This document shows positions 36,718 to 45,255 of a stretch of DNA of 64,000 bases, one piece after another. Source of the stretch: Caballeronia humi (GTDB taxonomy: Bacteria > Pseudomonadota > Gammaproteobacteria > Burkholderiales > Burkholderiaceae); the NCBI RefSeq assembly GCF_001544475.1, contig NZ_FCNW02000008.1:62001-126000 (forward strand), given 5' to 3'. A program made the translations under genes and the position numbers. The notes below the pieces were generated by a model that saw nothing but the letters and a program-made list of their open reading frames with translations, made no database searches and had not been told where the DNA came from. Each line of letters starts with the position of its first letter. Position 1 is the stretch's first letter.

Positions 36718-36842
36718 GGAAGATTTAAACAGCGCAAAAAGCAGGGGTGTCGTTGATTCGGGGCCTGCAAAAACACAAACTGTGCGTTTTGAGGGGCCTC
36801 CACAGCAGAGTCTGCGGTGGCCCTTCAACGGCGCGCCGGGGC

Positions 36843-38321
36843 TTACGGACGCAGGTCGATCAGCACGCTCTTGAAGCGCAGATTCGCCTCGTAAGCCTGC
36901 CGTCCGAGGTCCTTGCCGATGCCCGAACGCTTGTAGCCGCCTGTCGGGATCATGAAATCGCTGGTTCTCCCGTAGCGGTTTACCCATACGTTGCCTGCCT
37001 CGATGCCGCGCACGAGACGCAGTGCCCGGCCGAGGTCGGCTGTATGCACGCCAGCCGCGAGGCCGTATTCGGGATGCTGCGCGAGTTCGAGCGCTTCTTC
37101 TTCGGTGTCGAAGGTTTGGAGCGTGAGAACCGGGCCGAACACTTCCTCGCGCACGGCTTCGGAGTGTTGCGTCACGTTCGAAAGAATCGTCGGGGTGTAG
37201 AAGGCGCCCGGCGTGCCGCCGTCGGCGCGCTCGCCGCCGAAGCGCAACTGCGCTCCGCTCGCGACCGTGCGCCCGACGATCGCTTCGATGCGCGCCGCCT
37301 GCGGCTCCGAGATGATCGGCGGCAGCGTCGTGCCGCTCGCCCAGGTGGCGCCGGGTTTGAGTTCGGCGAACACGCGCTGGATGCGCAGCGCCAGATCGTC
37401 CGCGATCGAGCGCTCGACGAGCAGCCGCGAGCCTGCGTTACACACCTGCCCCGCGTTGCCCGCAATCGCCCCGGCGATGCGGCGCGCGACGTCGTCCAGA
37501 CGCGGGGCATCGGCGAAAACGAGTTGCGGGCTCTTGCCGCCCAGTTCGAGCGTGACAGGCTTCGTGCCGGTCTCGGCGCACGCGGCCATGATCGCGGCGC
37601 CCGTGCGCGTCGAGCCGGTGAAGGTCACCTTGCCGATGCGCGGGTGACGCACGAGCGCGTCGCCGGTCGTGCGGCCGTCGCCCTGCACCACATTGAAGAT
37701 GCCCCTCGGCACGCCCGCCTCGATCGCGAGTTCCGCGAGCCGCAGGACTGAGAACGGCGTCATTTCCGACGGTTTCAGCACGACCGCGTTGCCCGCCGCG
37801 AGCGCCGGCGCGATCTTCCACGACGCCATCACCAGCGGAAAATTCCACGGAGCGATCGCGCCGATCACGCCGTACGGCTCGGCAATCGTCAGGCCGAGGT
37901 GATCGTGATCGGTCGACATCACTTCGCCGCCGAGCTTGTCGGCGAATTCCGCGTAGAAGCGGATGCCTTCTGCCGTGTACGGCACGTCCCAGGCGGCGGC
38001 ATCGCGCACCGGGCGGGTCGAGCCGATCGCTTCCAGCGGCGCGAGCGTCTCGACATCCGCGGCGACGAGGTCCGCGAAACGGCGCAGGATGCGCGCCCTT
38101 TCACGCGGCGCCATGCGCGCCCAGCCGCTCGTGCGAAACGCCGTCCACGCGTTTTCCACCGCGCGATCGATCATCGCGGCATCGGCGACGGGCACCGACG
38201 CATACACCACGCCGTCCGACGGCCGCGCCACGTCGATGCGCACCGCGCCCTCGTCGACATATTCGCCGCCGATGAAATGTCCACCGCGTACGACGATCTT
38301 TGCCGGATCGAAACTGTCCAT
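36843..38321 (-). CDS. NAD-dependent aldehyde dehydrogenase (aminoaldehyde type)
   Basis: A 492-residue ALDH with all catalytic residues: Asn160 (IAPWNFP), Glu259 (LELGGKS) and Cys294 (NAGQVCNAGS). The overall style (RPVRDAAAWDVPYTAEGIRFYAE, YKRSGIGKDLG) resembles PuuC, betaine-aldehyde and gamma-aminobutyraldehyde dehydrogenases, so an aminoaldehyde from the adjacent PuuB-like oxidase is a good candidate. It is the first gene of the minus-strand cluster and is separated from the HAD gene by 196 bp containing stem-loops. It is divergent from the GNAT gene. Confidence 0.9.
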   Translation of the reverse strand: MDSFDPAKIVVRGGHFIGGEYVDEGAVRIDVARPSDGVVYASVPVADAAMIDRAVENAWTAFRTSGWARMAPRERARILRRFADLVAADVETLAPLEAIGSTRPVRDAAAWDVPYTAEGIRFYAEFADKLGGEVMSTDHDHLGLTIAEPYGVIGAIAPWNFPLVMASWKIAPALAAGNAVVLKPSEMTPFSVLRLAELAIEAGVPRGIFNVVQGDGRTTGDALVRHPRIGKVTFTGSTRTGAAIMAACAETGTKPVTLELGGKSPQLVFADAPRLDDVARRIAGAIAGNAGQVCNAGSRLLVERSIADDLALRIQRVFAELKPGATWASGTTLPPIISEPQAARIEAIVGRTVASGAQLRFGGERADGGTPGAFYTPTILSNVTQHSEAVREEVFGPVLTLQTFDTEEEALELAQHPEYGLAAGVHTADLGRALRLVRGIEAGNVWVNRYGRTSDFMIPTGGYKRSGIGKDLGRQAYEANLRFKSVLIDLRP

Positions 38322-38562
38322 TGCCTGGGTCCTTTTGCAGCGTGCTTGGGTGACTGAAATCGTAGGCCTTCACGTGCCGCATAACTCACCGACAAAAAGG
38401 CCGATTCAGCACATCGCGCGCGTTCTCGACGCGCCGACTGCGCGTTTTGCATCGATCTGCGGCCAGCACGGCAAACGCGGAGGCGATAGAAAGATCGTCC
38501 TAGTCAACGCTGCAGTGCAATGCGAGAGTAAGGGCGTGAGTCTCTAGCCAAAGGAGGGCGGC

Positions 38563-39444
38563 GTGTCCGACCCAAACAACGATCAAGCCAGCAAGCAAGC
38601 GCTTTCATACAGGCCGTTCACGACCGGCGACATCGGCGCCGCGCACGCGCTCACGACCGGGCTCAACTGGCCGCATCGCGCGGACGACTGGCGTTTCGTC
38701 GCCGACGCGGGCACGGGCTTCGTCGCCGAGGATGCGAGCGGCGTGATCGGCACGGCGCTCTGCTGGAAGTACGGCCGCGACACGGCCTCGCTCGGCATGG
38801 TGATCGTCGCGCCGGAGCAGCAGGGGCGCGGCATCGGACGCAAGCTGATGGAGCTGCTGCTGGAAGAACTCGGCGATCGCACGACGCTCCTGCACGCAAC
38901 ACCCGCCGGCAAGCCTCTATATGAAAAGCTCGGTTTTCGCGAAATCGGAACGCTGCACCAGCATCAGGGCGCCGCGTTCCATCCGCCGCTCGTTTCGCTG
39001 CCGCCCGGCGAGCGCCTGCGCCCGCTCGGCTCGAACGATACGCCGCGCCTGATCGAAATGGCCTCGCGAGCGAGCGGGCTGGACCGGAGCGCGCTTCTGC
39101 CTTCTCTGCTCGACGTCGCGGGCGGCATCGCGCTCGATCGCGATGGCGAGCTGCTCGGCTTCGCGCTCTATCGGCGCTTCGGCCGCGGTTATGCGATCGG
39201 CCCGGTCGTCGCGCCGGATTCCGACGATTCGAGCCGCGCGAAGGCGCTCATCAGCCATTGGCTCGCGTTGAACGCGGGCGTGTTCGTGCGCATCGATACC
39301 CCCGGCGACAGCGGCCTCTCGGACTGGCTCGAAGGGCTGGGTCTCGCGCGCGTCGATACCGTCGTGAAGATGGCACGCAACGGCACGCTCGCGGTGGACG
39401 GCGAAGTGCGGCAATTTGGCATCATCAACCAGGCGGTCTGCTAA
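38563..39444 (+). CDS. GNAT-family N-acetyltransferase with two domains
   Basis: A 293-residue protein. The N-terminal GNAT fold (about 15-130) carries the acetyl-CoA loop VIVAPEQQGRGIGRKLME. The second half (about 150-290) resembles a degenerate second GNAT fold, as in tandem-GNAT/YitI-like proteins. Typical substrates are amines or amino acids. The GTG at 38563 is preceded by AAGGAGG. It is the first of two closely spaced genes (5 bp before the reductase) and divergent from the ALDH of the amine cluster. Acetylation of a polyamine or aminoacid is a guess. Confidence 0.85.
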   Translation: MSDPNNDQASKQALSYRPFTTGDIGAAHALTTGLNWPHRADDWRFVADAGTGFVAEDASGVIGTALCWKYGRDTASLGMVIVAPEQQGRGIGRKLMELLLEELGDRTTLLHATPAGKPLYEKLGFREIGTLHQHQGAAFHPPLVSLPPGERLRPLGSNDTPRLIEMASRASGLDRSALLPSLLDVAGGIALDRDGELLGFALYRRFGRGYAIGPVVAPDSDDSSRAKALISHWLALNAGVFVRIDTPGDSGLSDWLEGLGLARVDTVVKMARNGTLAVDGEVRQFGIINQAVC

Positions 39445-39448
39445 CACG

Positions 39449-40375
39449 ATGACGTTCCTCTATAAAGCCGATCCCGCTCGCGGCGAACAATGGGCCCGCC
39501 TCTTCGCGCAAAAGGCGCCGGACCTCGAATTCCGCGTGTGGCCCGACGTCGGCGATCCGGCGGCGATCCGCTATCTCGCCGCCTGGCAGCCGCCCGAAGA
39601 CCCCGCGCGCACGCTGCCGAACCTCGAAGTCGTGTTTTCGGTGGGCGCGGGTATCGACCAGTTCGATTTGTCGGGCGTGCCTGCGCACGTGCCGGTTGTG
39701 CGCATGATCGAGCCGGGCATCGTCGAGGGGATGGTGGAATACGTGACGCAGGCGGTGCTCACGATTCATCGCGATCTGTTTGACTACGGCTTGCAGCAAC
39801 AAGAGCGCCAGTGGCGCGAGATGCCGGTGCGCGCGGCAGCGTCGCGGCGGGTCGGCGTGCTTGGGCTTGGCGTGCTTGGCACGGCCGTGCTGGAACGCCT
39901 GCGGCTCTTCGGCTTTCCGTGCGCGGGATGGAGCCGCTCGCCGCGCACGCTCGATGGCATCGAGTGTTATGCGGGCACCGAATCGCTCGATGCGTTTCTC
40001 GCGCGCACCGATGTCCTGATCTGCCTTCTCCCGCTGACCGATGCGACGCGCGGCCTGTTGAACGCAAAGCTCTTTGCGGCGCTGCCGGAGGGTGCTTCGA
40101 TCGTGAACGTCGGTCGCGGACCGCAGCTGAATCAGGACGATCTGCTCGCGGCGCTTGCAAGCGGCCAGCTTCAAAACGCGATTCTCGATGTCACCGATCC
40201 CGAGCCTCTGCCCGCTTCGCATCCGCTCTGGACGCACGCGCGCGTGCGCATCACGCCGCACATCGCGAGCGCGACGCGGCCGGACACCGCCGTCGATGTC
40301 GTGCTTGACAATATTCGCCGGCATCGCGCGGGGCAGCCGATGATCGGTCAGATCGACCGGAGCCGCGGTTACTGA
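39449..40375 (+). CDS. glyoxylate/hydroxypyruvate reductase A-like dehydrogenase
   Basis: A 308-residue D-2-hydroxyacid dehydrogenase of the GhrA type. The NAD(P) fold has GLGVLG at 139-144, and the catalytic triad is Arg223 (NVGRGPQLN), Glu252 (DPEPLP) and His271 (TPHIAS). It would reduce glyoxylate, hydroxypyruvate or similar 2-oxoacids in the cytoplasm. The ATG at 39449 comes right after the acetyltransferase stop; the in-frame ATG at 39416 lies inside that gene. Confidence 0.9.
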   Translation: MTFLYKADPARGEQWARLFAQKAPDLEFRVWPDVGDPAAIRYLAAWQPPEDPARTLPNLEVVFSVGAGIDQFDLSGVPAHVPVVRMIEPGIVEGMVEYVTQAVLTIHRDLFDYGLQQQERQWREMPVRAAASRRVGVLGLGVLGTAVLERLRLFGFPCAGWSRSPRTLDGIECYAGTESLDAFLARTDVLICLLPLTDATRGLLNAKLFAALPEGASIVNVGRGPQLNQDDLLAALASGQLQNAILDVTDPEPLPASHPLWTHARVRITPHIASATRPDTAVDVVLDNIRRHRAGQPMIGQIDRSRGY

Positions 40376-40525
40376 CTGGATTCAAGCGCGCACAGCACAA
40401 AATGCTGCGAGCGCATCGTAAAACGCGGCATCCACGCTTTTTCGGCATTTTTTTGGCGGTACGGCGAGGGGCGCTCTCTCAGTAGTATGGAACGGTCAAT
40501 AGCCCATCCCGAGACGAGAACCGAC

Positions 40526-41932
40526 ATGCCGAATCCTTCGCTCATCGAAGCCGACCGCAAGCACCTGATCCACCCGGTAGTCAGCTATCGCGCACACGAA
40601 GCGCGCGGCGTTACCGTCCTCGAATCCGCGCACGGCGTGTTCCTGCGCGACATCGACGGCAACGAACTGCTCGACGCGTTCTCCGGCCTCTGGTGCGTGA
40701 ACACGGGCTACGGACACGAGAGCATCGTCAAGGCCGCGACCGAGCAGATGACGCGCCTGCCCTACGCCACCGGCTATTTCCACTTCGGCTCCGAGCCCGC
40801 GATCGAACTGGCGGCGAAGCTCGTCGAACTGTCGCCCGCTTCGCTGCAGCACGTGTACTTCACGCTCGGCGGGTCCGATGCCGTCGATTCCGCGCTGCGC
40901 TTCATCACGCACTATTTCAACGCGACGGGCCGCCCGTCGAAGAAGCACATCATCGCGCTCGAGCGCGGCTATCACGGATCGTCGTCTGTCGGCGCGGGGT
41001 TGACCGCCCTGCCCGCGTTTCATCGCAACTTCGACTTGCCGCTTTCGACGCAGCATCACATTGCATCGCCCTACGCGTACCGCAACACGTTCGCCGACGA
41101 CAACGCGCTGATCGCCGCATCGGTCGCCGCGCTCGAAGCTAAGGTCGCGGCGCTCGGCGCGGAAAACGTCGCCGCGTTCTTCTGCGAGCCGATCCAGGGC
41201 TCGGGCGGCGTGATCGTGCCGCCGAAGGGCTGGCTGAAAGCGATGCGCGACGCGTGCCGCAAGCTCGACATCCTCTTCGTCGCCGATGAAGTCATCACCG
41301 GCTTCGGGCGCACCGGCCCGCTCTTCGCGTGCGAAGGCGAAGGCGTCGAGCCGGATCTGATGACGGTCGCCAAGGGCCTGACCGCCGGCTACGCGCCGAT
41401 GGGCGCGGTGCTGATGTCCGACGCGATTTACCAGGGCATTGCCGACGGCGGCGATGCCGCGGCTGCGATCGGCCACGGGCACACGTATTCCGCGCATCCG
41501 GTGAGCGCGGCGATCGGCCTCGAAGTGATGCGGCTTTATCACGAAGGCGGGCTGCTCGCGAACGGCATCGCACGTGGGCCGCGCTTCGCGCAAGGGCTTG
41601 ATGCGCTGCTCGCGCATCCGCTGGTGGGCGATTCGCGGCATCGCGGGCTGCTCGGCGCGCTCGAACTCGTGTCGGACAAGGAGAGCAAAAAGGGCTTCGA
41701 TGCGTCGCTGAAACTGTCCGAGCGGATAGCTGCGGCCGCGTATGAAAACCGCCTCGTGTTCCGAGCCTTCAACGACAACATCCTCGGCTTCGCGCCCGCG
41801 CTCTGCTACACGGAAAGCGAGTTCGACATGATGTTCGAGCGCCTCGAAAAGACCCTCGACGACGTGCTCGCCCAGCCCGACGTGCGTGCCGCGCTCGGCG
41901 CGCAGGGCAAGACGGCACGCGCGGCGGCGTAA
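40526..41932 (+). CDS. class III omega-aminotransferase (putrescine/beta-alanine:pyruvate type)
   Basis: A 468-residue PLP enzyme, fold type I. The PLP Lys283 is in TVAKGLTAGYAPMG, and the cofactor-contacting Asp254 is in VADEVITGFGR. The N-terminal FSGLWCVNTGYGH and YFTLGGSDAVDSALR are typical of SpuC-like polyamine:pyruvate and omega-amino-acid transaminases. It would transfer the terminal amino group of an amine to pyruvate. The AsnC gene follows 59 bp later and is the obvious regulator. The ATG at 40526 was preferred over 40487 because GAGACGAG lies before it. Confidence 0.9.
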   Translation: MPNPSLIEADRKHLIHPVVSYRAHEARGVTVLESAHGVFLRDIDGNELLDAFSGLWCVNTGYGHESIVKAATEQMTRLPYATGYFHFGSEPAIELAAKLVELSPASLQHVYFTLGGSDAVDSALRFITHYFNATGRPSKKHIIALERGYHGSSSVGAGLTALPAFHRNFDLPLSTQHHIASPYAYRNTFADDNALIAASVAALEAKVAALGAENVAAFFCEPIQGSGGVIVPPKGWLKAMRDACRKLDILFVADEVITGFGRTGPLFACEGEGVEPDLMTVAKGLTAGYAPMGAVLMSDAIYQGIADGGDAAAAIGHGHTYSAHPVSAAIGLEVMRLYHEGGLLANGIARGPRFAQGLDALLAHPLVGDSRHRGLLGALELVSDKESKKGFDASLKLSERIAAAAYENRLVFRAFNDNILGFAPALCYTESEFDMMFERLEKTLDDVLAQPDVRAALGAQGKTARAAA

Positions 41933-41991
41933 CAAAACCCGCGTGATAAGATCGACGGACATTTTCGAGATGCCCGAACGACACCACCAAG

Positions 41992-42489
41992 ATGAGCAAC
42001 GACTGCAAGCTTGACCGTATCGATCTGCGGATCCTTTCGCAATTGCAAAAGAAAGGCCGCATCACAAACGTCGAGCTTGCCGACGCGGTCGGGCTGTCGC
42101 CGAGCCCTTGTTTGATTCGTGTGAAGCGGCTGGAGAAGGCGGGCTATATCGTCGGATATGGCGCGCAGATTTCGCTGGAGAAACTCGGCGACGTACAGAT
42201 CGTCTTCACCGAAGTGACGCTCGCCGATCATCGTCGCGAGGACTTTATCAAGTTCGTCAACGCGATCAAGGATATCGACGAGATCGTCGAGTGCCATCTC
42301 GCGAGCGGCGGGTATGACTACCTGCTCAAGTTCGTAACGCGCAGCGTGAGCCACTATCAGAGCATTATCGAAGGACTGCTCGAGCGCGATATCGGCATCG
42401 AGAAATACTTCAGCTATGTGATCATCAAGTCGCCGTTTGTTAAAAGCCACTATCCGCTTGAGACGCTGTTTTCGGGTGGGCATCAATAA
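41992..42489 (+). CDS. Lrp/AsnC-family transcriptional regulator
   Basis: A 165-residue feast/famine regulator. N-terminal helix-turn-helix (LDRIDLRILSQLQKKGRITNVELADAVGL and SPCLIRVKRLEKAG), then the RAM effector domain (IVECHLASGGYDYLLKFVT). The style matches the PutR/BkdR/Lrp group that responds to amino acids and often regulates the neighbouring transaminase or dehydrogenase. It is on the same strand as the aminotransferase, 59 bp downstream. Confidence 0.93.
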   Translation: MSNDCKLDRIDLRILSQLQKKGRITNVELADAVGLSPSPCLIRVKRLEKAGYIVGYGAQISLEKLGDVQIVFTEVTLADHRREDFIKFVNAIKDIDEIVECHLASGGYDYLLKFVTRSVSHYQSIIEGLLERDIGIEKYFSYVIIKSPFVKSHYPLETLFSGGHQ

Positions 42490-42509
42490 GTGGTTTTAGG
42501 CGGCTACGT

Positions 42510-42552
42510 GTGATTACAACAACCACACGGCGCATTACAAACGCGTAATCAC
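42510..42552. promoter_or_regulatory. inverted repeat upstream of the MFS gene, candidate operator
   Basis: GTGATTAC (42510-42517) and GTAATCAC (42545-42552) are perfect inverted copies separated by 27 bp, so centres lie about 35 bp apart. A further ATTAC/GTAAT pair lies at 42533-42549. Spaced, repeated AT-containing half-sites are typical of Lrp/AsnC-type octameric binding. The site lies 138 bp before the MFS start and just after the AsnC gene. Confidence 0.45.
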
Positions 42553-42690
42553 GCACAATTTGGGATGCCTGCCGATCTTCGCCGCCGGAATGTGTACGGG
42601 CGATCGAAAACACTACTTCAGAAGTCACCGCGTAAAGAGTAGTCTCGATCTACATCAACGACCAGCCGACTCGATTCGGAGGAGACATAG

Positions 42691-44031
42691 ATGGAGATCG
42701 AAACTCGCACCATGAGGCACGTGATGGTCCGGCTCGTGCCGTTCCTCATCCTTTGCTATTTCATTGCTTATCTTGATCGGGTCAACGTCGGGTTTGCGGC
42801 GTTGCAGATGAACAAGGCGTTAGGGTTTTCGGCAAGTACGTTCGGGTTCGGCGCCGGTATCTTTTTCATCGCTTACTTCTTCTTTGAGGTGCCTTCGAAC
42901 CTGCTGCTGGAGCGGTTCGGCGCGCGACGCTGGATCGCGCGGATCATGTTCACATGGGGCATTCTTGCGGCCGCGATGGCCTATATTCCGCAGATCTCTC
43001 AGTACACGGGGATGTCGGCCGCGCATGTGTTTTATACGCTGCGGATTTTGCTGGGGATCGCTGAGGCTGGGTTCTTTCCAGGGATCATTTTTCTGCTGAC
43101 GCTCTGGTTTCCTGCGGCTTACCGGGGGCGTGTCGTCGGGTACTTCATGGCTGCGATTCCGCTTTCCACAGTGATCGGTGGGCCGATTTCCGGAGCGCTT
43201 TTGTCGCTCGATGGGCTGAAAGGGATGGCTGGGTGGCAGTGGCTTTATCTCATCGAAGCGTTGCCCGCGCTGGTGCTGGCGTTCGTGGTGTTTTTCTATT
43301 TGACCGATAAGCCTGCGGATGCGCATTGGCTGCCTAAAGATGAGCGGGACTGGTTAGTGAATCGGCAAGCGCATGAGAGGCAGCATCGGGAAGCGGTGCA
43401 TTCGTTTAGTGTTAAAGAAGCGATCTTCAATCCCAAGGTGCTCGCGATTGCCTTGATCTACTTTGGCGCTAATGCGACGAATTATGGGTTGAGTTTCTTC
43501 TTGCCGCAGATTGTTAAGGCCTTTGGACTTACGAACTTGCAAACAGGGTTCGTTACTTCGCTTCCTTATGTCGTCGGTGTCATCAGTATGGTGCTTTGGG
43601 GGAGGCACTCGGATCGGACGCTTGAGCGGAAGTGGCATGTGGCGCTGGCACTGATGGTTGCTGCCGGAGGGATTGCGGCTTCGGCTGGGCTCGATAATCC
43701 TGTGCTTAAGATGATTGCTTTGTCGGTTGCCGGGTTCGGGATCTTTGGTTGCTTGCCGATTATCTGGACTCTGCCGGCTTCGTTTCTTTCGGGAGCTGCT
43801 GCGGCGGGAGGGATTGCTGCTATTAATTCCTTAGGGAATCTGGCGGGGTTCTTTGGGCCCTATGCTATGGGGTGGATCAAGGATAGCACCGGGGGGTTTG
43901 GGGCCGGGCTGCTTTGTCTGGCTGGGGCGGGGCTGGTTGGCGTTGGCGCCGTTTTGCTGTTGCCGCATGATCCGGCGTTGGAGGCTTCGGCTCGGCCGGA
44001 GGAAGGGGAAGCGGCGGTGGCGGGGTCGTAG
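42691..44031 (+). CDS. MFS transporter, anion:cation symporter (ACS) type
   Basis: A 446-residue 12-helix carrier. ACS features: YFIAYLDRVNVGFAAL in helix 1, FFFEVPSNLLLERFGARRWI at loop 2-3, RILLGIAEAGFFPGIIFLLTLWFP in helix 4, and the YGLSFFLPQIVKAFGL stretch in helix 7. The family moves organic anions such as tartrate, phthalate, hexuronates or 4-hydroxyphenylacetate. GGAGGAGA lies before the ATG. The second half uses many T-ending codons (ctt, gtt, gct, ttg) compared with its neighbours. A strong terminator follows 3 bp after the stop. Confidence 0.9.
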   Translation: MEIETRTMRHVMVRLVPFLILCYFIAYLDRVNVGFAALQMNKALGFSASTFGFGAGIFFIAYFFFEVPSNLLLERFGARRWIARIMFTWGILAAAMAYIPQISQYTGMSAAHVFYTLRILLGIAEAGFFPGIIFLLTLWFPAAYRGRVVGYFMAAIPLSTVIGGPISGALLSLDGLKGMAGWQWLYLIEALPALVLAFVVFFYLTDKPADAHWLPKDERDWLVNRQAHERQHREAVHSFSVKEAIFNPKVLAIALIYFGANATNYGLSFFLPQIVKAFGLTNLQTGFVTSLPYVVGVISMVLWGRHSDRTLERKWHVALALMVAAGGIAASAGLDNPVLKMIALSVAGFGIFGCLPIIWTLPASFLSGAAAAGGIAAINSLGNLAGFFGPYAMGWIKDSTGGFGAGLLCLAGAGLVGVGAVLLLPHDPALEASARPEEGEAAVAGS

Positions 44032-44034
44032 GGG

Positions 44035-44070
44035 AATGACCCGGCCTTGCGGCCGGGTCATTCGTTTCTT
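44035..44070 (+). terminator. rho-independent terminator of the MFS gene
   Basis: AATGACCCGGCC (44035-44046) and GGCCGGGTCATT (44051-44062) form a perfect 12-bp stem with a TTGC loop, followed by CGTTTCTT. It begins 3 bases after the stop codon. Confidence 0.88.
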
Positions 44071-45255
44071 GATGTGCCGTTGGTGTCCGCGCGGGGGGTG
44101 TACGTCCGCGAGTCGATGCTTTATGAGCAGTCGGGACGCGTATTCTTCCGAGGAAATCGAACATAACGAATGGCCTCGACTTCGTCAACGTTGACCAGTC
44201 TCAGACACGGCCGCGACACTGCTATTGCAAAGGAAGAATCGACCTCGCGATCAATAGTCTAGTCATAACGAGGAGGAAAACAAAAATAACGCAACCACTA
44301 GCCGGACTCACAGACGCTCCGCGAACGTTAGCCTGAAAAGCATGGCGTTGATATCGTGGTGGCAGTTGAACGAGATGTACTCCAAGCTGCCCGCCGGAGA
44401 CCGACGCTCTAATGACAGGAAACGCCGTCAAGCAACACTTCGCCATCGCGAATTGAATGGCCGGTCCCCGAGTGAAACCGACTCGTGAATGTCCGAGCGA
44501 CAGTATGGGCGAATGACGCTTCCTGGCCGAGAGCCCCAATGGAATGAAGCTTCTACCGAGCCGACGTTATGATCCGCGACGTCGCCTTTCTGGTGAGTGG
44601 TTTGAACGCGAACTGACGGCCATCAAGGGACGTTAGTGCCTTACATGGACGGGGCGTTCGGGCGGCGGCTACGCGATTGGGACCGGACATTTGTCGATGG
44701 GGCGGCAGGACGCCGGCTTCCCCCAGCACGGATAGCTATATAAGTCCGGCCAAACACAATCCCACCGTCTAGCCCTGCAATCAGCTAGCCGATTTCGTTG
44801 CAGCGGGTGTAGAGGGCAGTGCAACGGGCGATACCAAAAATGATATCAATGCTAGGGGATTTTTATATTGGACGCATGCTGACGCCGGACGTAGACTTGC
44901 TTCCAATCCGCCTGAGGGCAAAAATCAAAACGAGCGAAACCGGAGCGGGAGACACGAATTACATCAATGGGCGCCGGGTCAGCGGCGTCACAAGGGGTAT
45001 TGCAACAATCCCCCGACGGGCGTGAAGTGGTCGCCTGCTATACGCACGGTGACCGGGCGCAGGCCTACAAGACGGGTGCAAGCTTGAGTGCGCGCGAGCC
45101 GGGGCTTGATGAAGAGGGTTCCGTTCCATCACCGAGACCACCTGAATGCGGGCATGACACGGACAAGTAAAGATCAATTCGCGGTGTTTTAACAATACGC
45201 TCGCCTGGACCGCGGCCAGAGCGGCACTCATTCATACGCCGAAGGAGACTTACCG
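44071..45255. other. 1.2-kb region without a supportable gene, upstream of chvE
   Basis: Only short open frames of up to about 105 codons occur here, none with a good ribosome site or recognisable family. The sequence is visibly less GC-rich than the surrounding operons, with AT-rich patches near 44250-44290 and 44830-44880. It looks like decayed DNA or an old insertion. The right end must contain the chvE promoter. A near-palindrome CTGGACCGCGGCCAG lies at 45205-45219, about 37 bp before the chvE start, and could be an operator. Confidence 0.5.

Noticed and set aside
44222-44539. 105-codon minus-strand frame upstream of chvE
   Set aside because: No ribosome site, no recognisable family and an irregular composition. 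Listed as gene-free DNA.
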